Positions 62,076 through 64,000 of a stretch of 64,000 bases of DNA are shown one piece after another (the stretch's first letter is position 1; every line of letters begins with the position of its first letter). Made by a program: the position numbers and the translations under genes. The DNA comes from an uncultured Bacteroides sp. (GTDB taxonomy: Bacteria > Bacteroidota > Bacteroidia > Bacteroidales > Bacteroidaceae): the NCBI GenBank assembly GCA_902388495.1, contig CABMPP010000014.1, positions 1-64,000 on the forward strand, given 5' to 3'. The notes below the pieces were generated by a model. That model saw nothing but the letters and a program-made list of their open reading frames with translations. It did not search any database and had not been told where the DNA came from.

Positions 62076-62657
62076 TTACATCAATTTTTCTGCGATATCT
62101 TTGCCGGCAGCAAGTGCTTTGAGGTTCATTTCTACAATATCATCTCCTTTGCGCTGGAAGATTTCGCGAATGCTATCTTGTATCTTCACATAGTCGATGC
62201 CGAGGAAAGGGATAGTTGCACCCAGCAGTACGATATTGGCTACACGGGTGGAACCTACTTCCTTGGCCACTTCGTTGACATTCAGCATGATTTTGTGCGG
62301 CAGCTTGTTGATTTCGGCTTTTATGTCCTCTTCAGCCGGATAATTCGGAATATTGATGAAGGGAGCTTCGTTAGTCACCAGCCAGCCTTCGGGGCTCAGA
62401 TAGGGGAGGTAACGGAGGGCTTCCATTGGCTCTAATGAAATGATGAGATCGCATTTGCCTGTAGGGATAAGGTCGGACGAAATGGGTTGGTCACTGATGC
62501 GCAGGTTGGATTGTACGTCACCACCTCGTTGGCTCATACCGTGCACTTCTGCCTGTTTCATGTATAATCCGTCCTTGAGGGCTGCTTTACCGATTACGGT
62601 GGCGATAGAGAGGATACCTTGTCCTCCCACACCGGAGAGTATGATGTCTTTTTTCAT
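62076..62657 (-). CDS. iorB: Indolepyruvate:ferredoxin oxidoreductase, beta subunit
   Basis: 193 residues. Gamma-type fold shared with the subunit at 9052: ILSGVGGQGILSIATVIGKA and EVHGMSQRGGDVQSNLRIS. IorB completes the two-subunit enzyme that oxidatively decarboxylates aryl pyruvates (from Trp, Phe, Tyr) to aryl-acetyl-CoA. Four bases after iorA. Confidence 0.93.
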   Translation of the reverse strand: MKKDIILSGVGGQGILSIATVIGKAALKDGLYMKQAEVHGMSQRGGDVQSNLRISDQPISSDLIPTGKCDLIISLEPMEALRYLPYLSPEGWLVTNEAPFINIPNYPAEEDIKAEINKLPHKIMLNVNEVAKEVGSTRVANIVLLGATIPFLGIDYVKIQDSIREIFQRKGDDIVEMNLKALAAGKDIAEKLM

Positions 62658-62661
62658 GGTT

Positions 62662-63999
62662 TTACTTGTTTCGTTTTTTACGTGCTAATGTTTGGATACA
62701 TTCTCTGCGGGGGATGATGACGGATACACCGCGATATTCGATTTCTTCGCGTATCACCTGCTTCATCTCTTCATAATTCTTCTTTAAAGGAATTACGACA
62801 CGGATATGTTCCGGAGCTACTCCGATACCTGCGCAGATAGCTTCCAAACGTCCGGTTCCGGCAGAATCTTGTCCTCCGGTCATGGCGGTGGTTTCATTAT
62901 CTGAAATGACGATGGTTACGTTGGCATTTTCGTTGACGCAGTCCAGTAGTCCGGTCATGCCCGAATGGGTAAATGTAGAGTCGCCGATTACAGACACTGC
63001 CGGGTGTACACCTGCATCCGAAGCTCCTTTGGCCATTGTGATGGATGCTCCCATATCTACACAAGAGTTGATGGCATTGAACGGGGCATTGGCTCCCAAT
63101 GTGTAGCAACCGATGTCGCTGAATACTTTATAAGCAGGATATTCTTCTTTCAATACTTGCGTAAGTACCGTGTACATATCACGATGGCCGCAACCTTCGC
63201 ACAATGCAGGCGGGCGCATCTCTACGAGAGAAGGTACGCTGAATTCGGCCTTGTTTTCTTTGCCTACGGCGCGGGCAACGCTGTCCGGGTTCAACTCACC
63301 GTCTTGCGAGAGTGTACCGTCCAGGCGACCTTTTACTTTTATTCCGATGCCAAGATATCCTTTCAGTTGTTTTTCAACGAAGGGTTGTCCGTCTTCCAGT
63401 ACCAGAATTTCGTCGCATGCTTCTATCAGTTGCATCAATTGCTTCTTGGGAAGTGGATATTGGCCGATTTTCAATACCGGATATTCACAACCGTCAGGAT
63501 AGTTCTCCATCAAATAGTTGTAGCCAATGCCACAAGCTACGATACCCAACTTCTTATTCGGTCCGTCAATATATTTGTTGTATGGAGAGTTTTCGGAGGC
63601 TTTGATGAATTCATCTTGGCGTTGCAGCAAAACTTTGTAGCGCTTGCGTGCATTTCCAGGCAATAAGATGAACTGACGCGGATCGTCACTGAATGAAACG
63701 CCGTTTTGTGGTTGCTGTTCTTTGCTTTCTACGCCAGAACGGGAGTGGGCCAGGCGTGTAACCATGCGCATCAACAAGGGTTCACCTGTCTGCTCGGAGA
63801 AGGCAAAACCATTATATACCATATCGTAGGCTTCCTGCTGGTTGCTCGGTTCGTACATCGGAATCAATGAAAAATCGCCGTAGAAACGACTGTCCTGCTC
63901 GTTCTGTGAGGAGTGCATACTTGGATCGTCGGCTGCAATGACAATCAGACCGCCTTTTACACCGGTAATGGCAGAGTTGATAAAACAGTCGGCAGCCAC
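62662..63999 (-). CDS. iorA: Indolepyruvate:ferredoxin oxidoreductase, alpha subunit (5' end outside window)
   Basis: 445 residues visible; the N-terminus lies beyond the window end. TPP-binding half with EGCGHRDMYTVL (Cys pair in CEGCGH), DIGCYTLGANAPFNAINSCVDMG, VIGDSTFTHSGMTGLLD and a closing VSVIIPRRECIQTLARKKRNK region. Typical IorA continues into a C-terminal ferredoxin domain with two [4Fe-4S] motifs; here the protein ends right after the arginine-rich stretch, so that domain is absent. Forms an operon with iorB and paaK. Confidence 0.9.
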   Translation of the reverse strand: MAADCFINSAITGVKGGLIVIAADDPSMHSSQNEQDSRFYGDFSLIPMYEPSNQQEAYDMVYNGFAFSEQTGEPLLMRMVTRLAHSRSGVESKEQQPQNGVSFSDDPRQFILLPGNARKRYKVLLQRQDEFIKASENSPYNKYIDGPNKKLGIVACGIGYNYLMENYPDGCEYPVLKIGQYPLPKKQLMQLIEACDEILVLEDGQPFVEKQLKGYLGIGIKVKGRLDGTLSQDGELNPDSVARAVGKENKAEFSVPSLVEMRPPALCEGCGHRDMYTVLTQVLKEEYPAYKVFSDIGCYTLGANAPFNAINSCVDMGASITMAKGASDAGVHPAVSVIGDSTFTHSGMTGLLDCVNENANVTIVISDNETTAMTGGQDSAGTGRLEAICAGIGVAPEHIRVVIPLKKNYEEMKQVIREEIEYRGVSVIIPRRECIQTLARKKRNK

Positions 64000-64000
64000 A

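Overview
The window is chromosomal DNA of a gut Bacteroides (order Bacteroidales); I do not commit to a species. The evidence is the recurrent Bacteroidetes -7 promoter box TAnnTTTG before many genes, a Nudix-type arabinose regulator, a BACON-domain lipoprotein, YtxH/holin-type small membrane genes, and a probable Bacteroidales-1 small RNA after rplT. No rRNA, tRNA, CRISPR array or complete insertion sequence was recognised.

Region by region. (1) 0-8 kb: an outer-membrane porin with a solute-binding protein, diverging from a TPR histidine kinase, a NarL-type response regulator and two lipoproteins. (2) 8-9 kb: a higBA toxin-antitoxin module between two 95-bp direct repeats; the first copy is the 3' end and terminator of the preceding lipoprotein gene. 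(3) 9-12.2 kb: a 2-oxoacid:ferredoxin oxidoreductase operon (TPR protein, ferredoxin, alpha, a 57-residue membrane protein, beta, gamma). (4) 12.3-26 kb: pentose and pectin use: GH28, rpiB, transketolase, GH51 arabinofuranosidase, and the arabinose operon (aldose epimerase, Na+/sugar symporter, AraR, AraD, AraA, FGGY kinase). (5) 26-31 kb: galM-gluP-galK, with manA divergent. (6) 31-34.3 kb: three small envelope-stress-type genes, a DEAD-box helicase and a SPOR lipoprotein.

(7) 34.4-42 kb: cysQ, an SLC13 permease, cysC, cysD, cysN, a PAPS-dependent sulfotransferase and a PCMD protein. This makes and spends PAPS for sulfonation; no sulfate-reduction genes lie within the window. (8) 42-53.5 kb: the most unusual region. 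Two paralogous clusters of outer-membrane proteins point away from each other around a tyrosine recombinase. Each has a large beta-barrel protein, a lipoprotein with a His/Gly-rich tail, an OmpA protein and a small protein resembling the N-terminal part of YjbH/GfcD. I read the large and small proteins as a YjbH-like secretion barrel split in two. One large-barrel gene has lost its signal peptide and 5' end.

(9) 53.6-60.3 kb: housekeeping genes (ruvX, def, a TPR protein, thrS, infC, rpmI, rplT). (10) 60.4-64 kb: the probable Bacteroidales-1 RNA, then phenylacetate-CoA ligase with indolepyruvate:ferredoxin oxidoreductase iorB and iorA (iorA cut by the window end), an aromatic amino-acid fermentation unit.

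Gene starts were moved inward where the longest frame began at TTG or GTG, or upstream of an obvious signal peptide. Domain names come from recognition by eye, not database searches.
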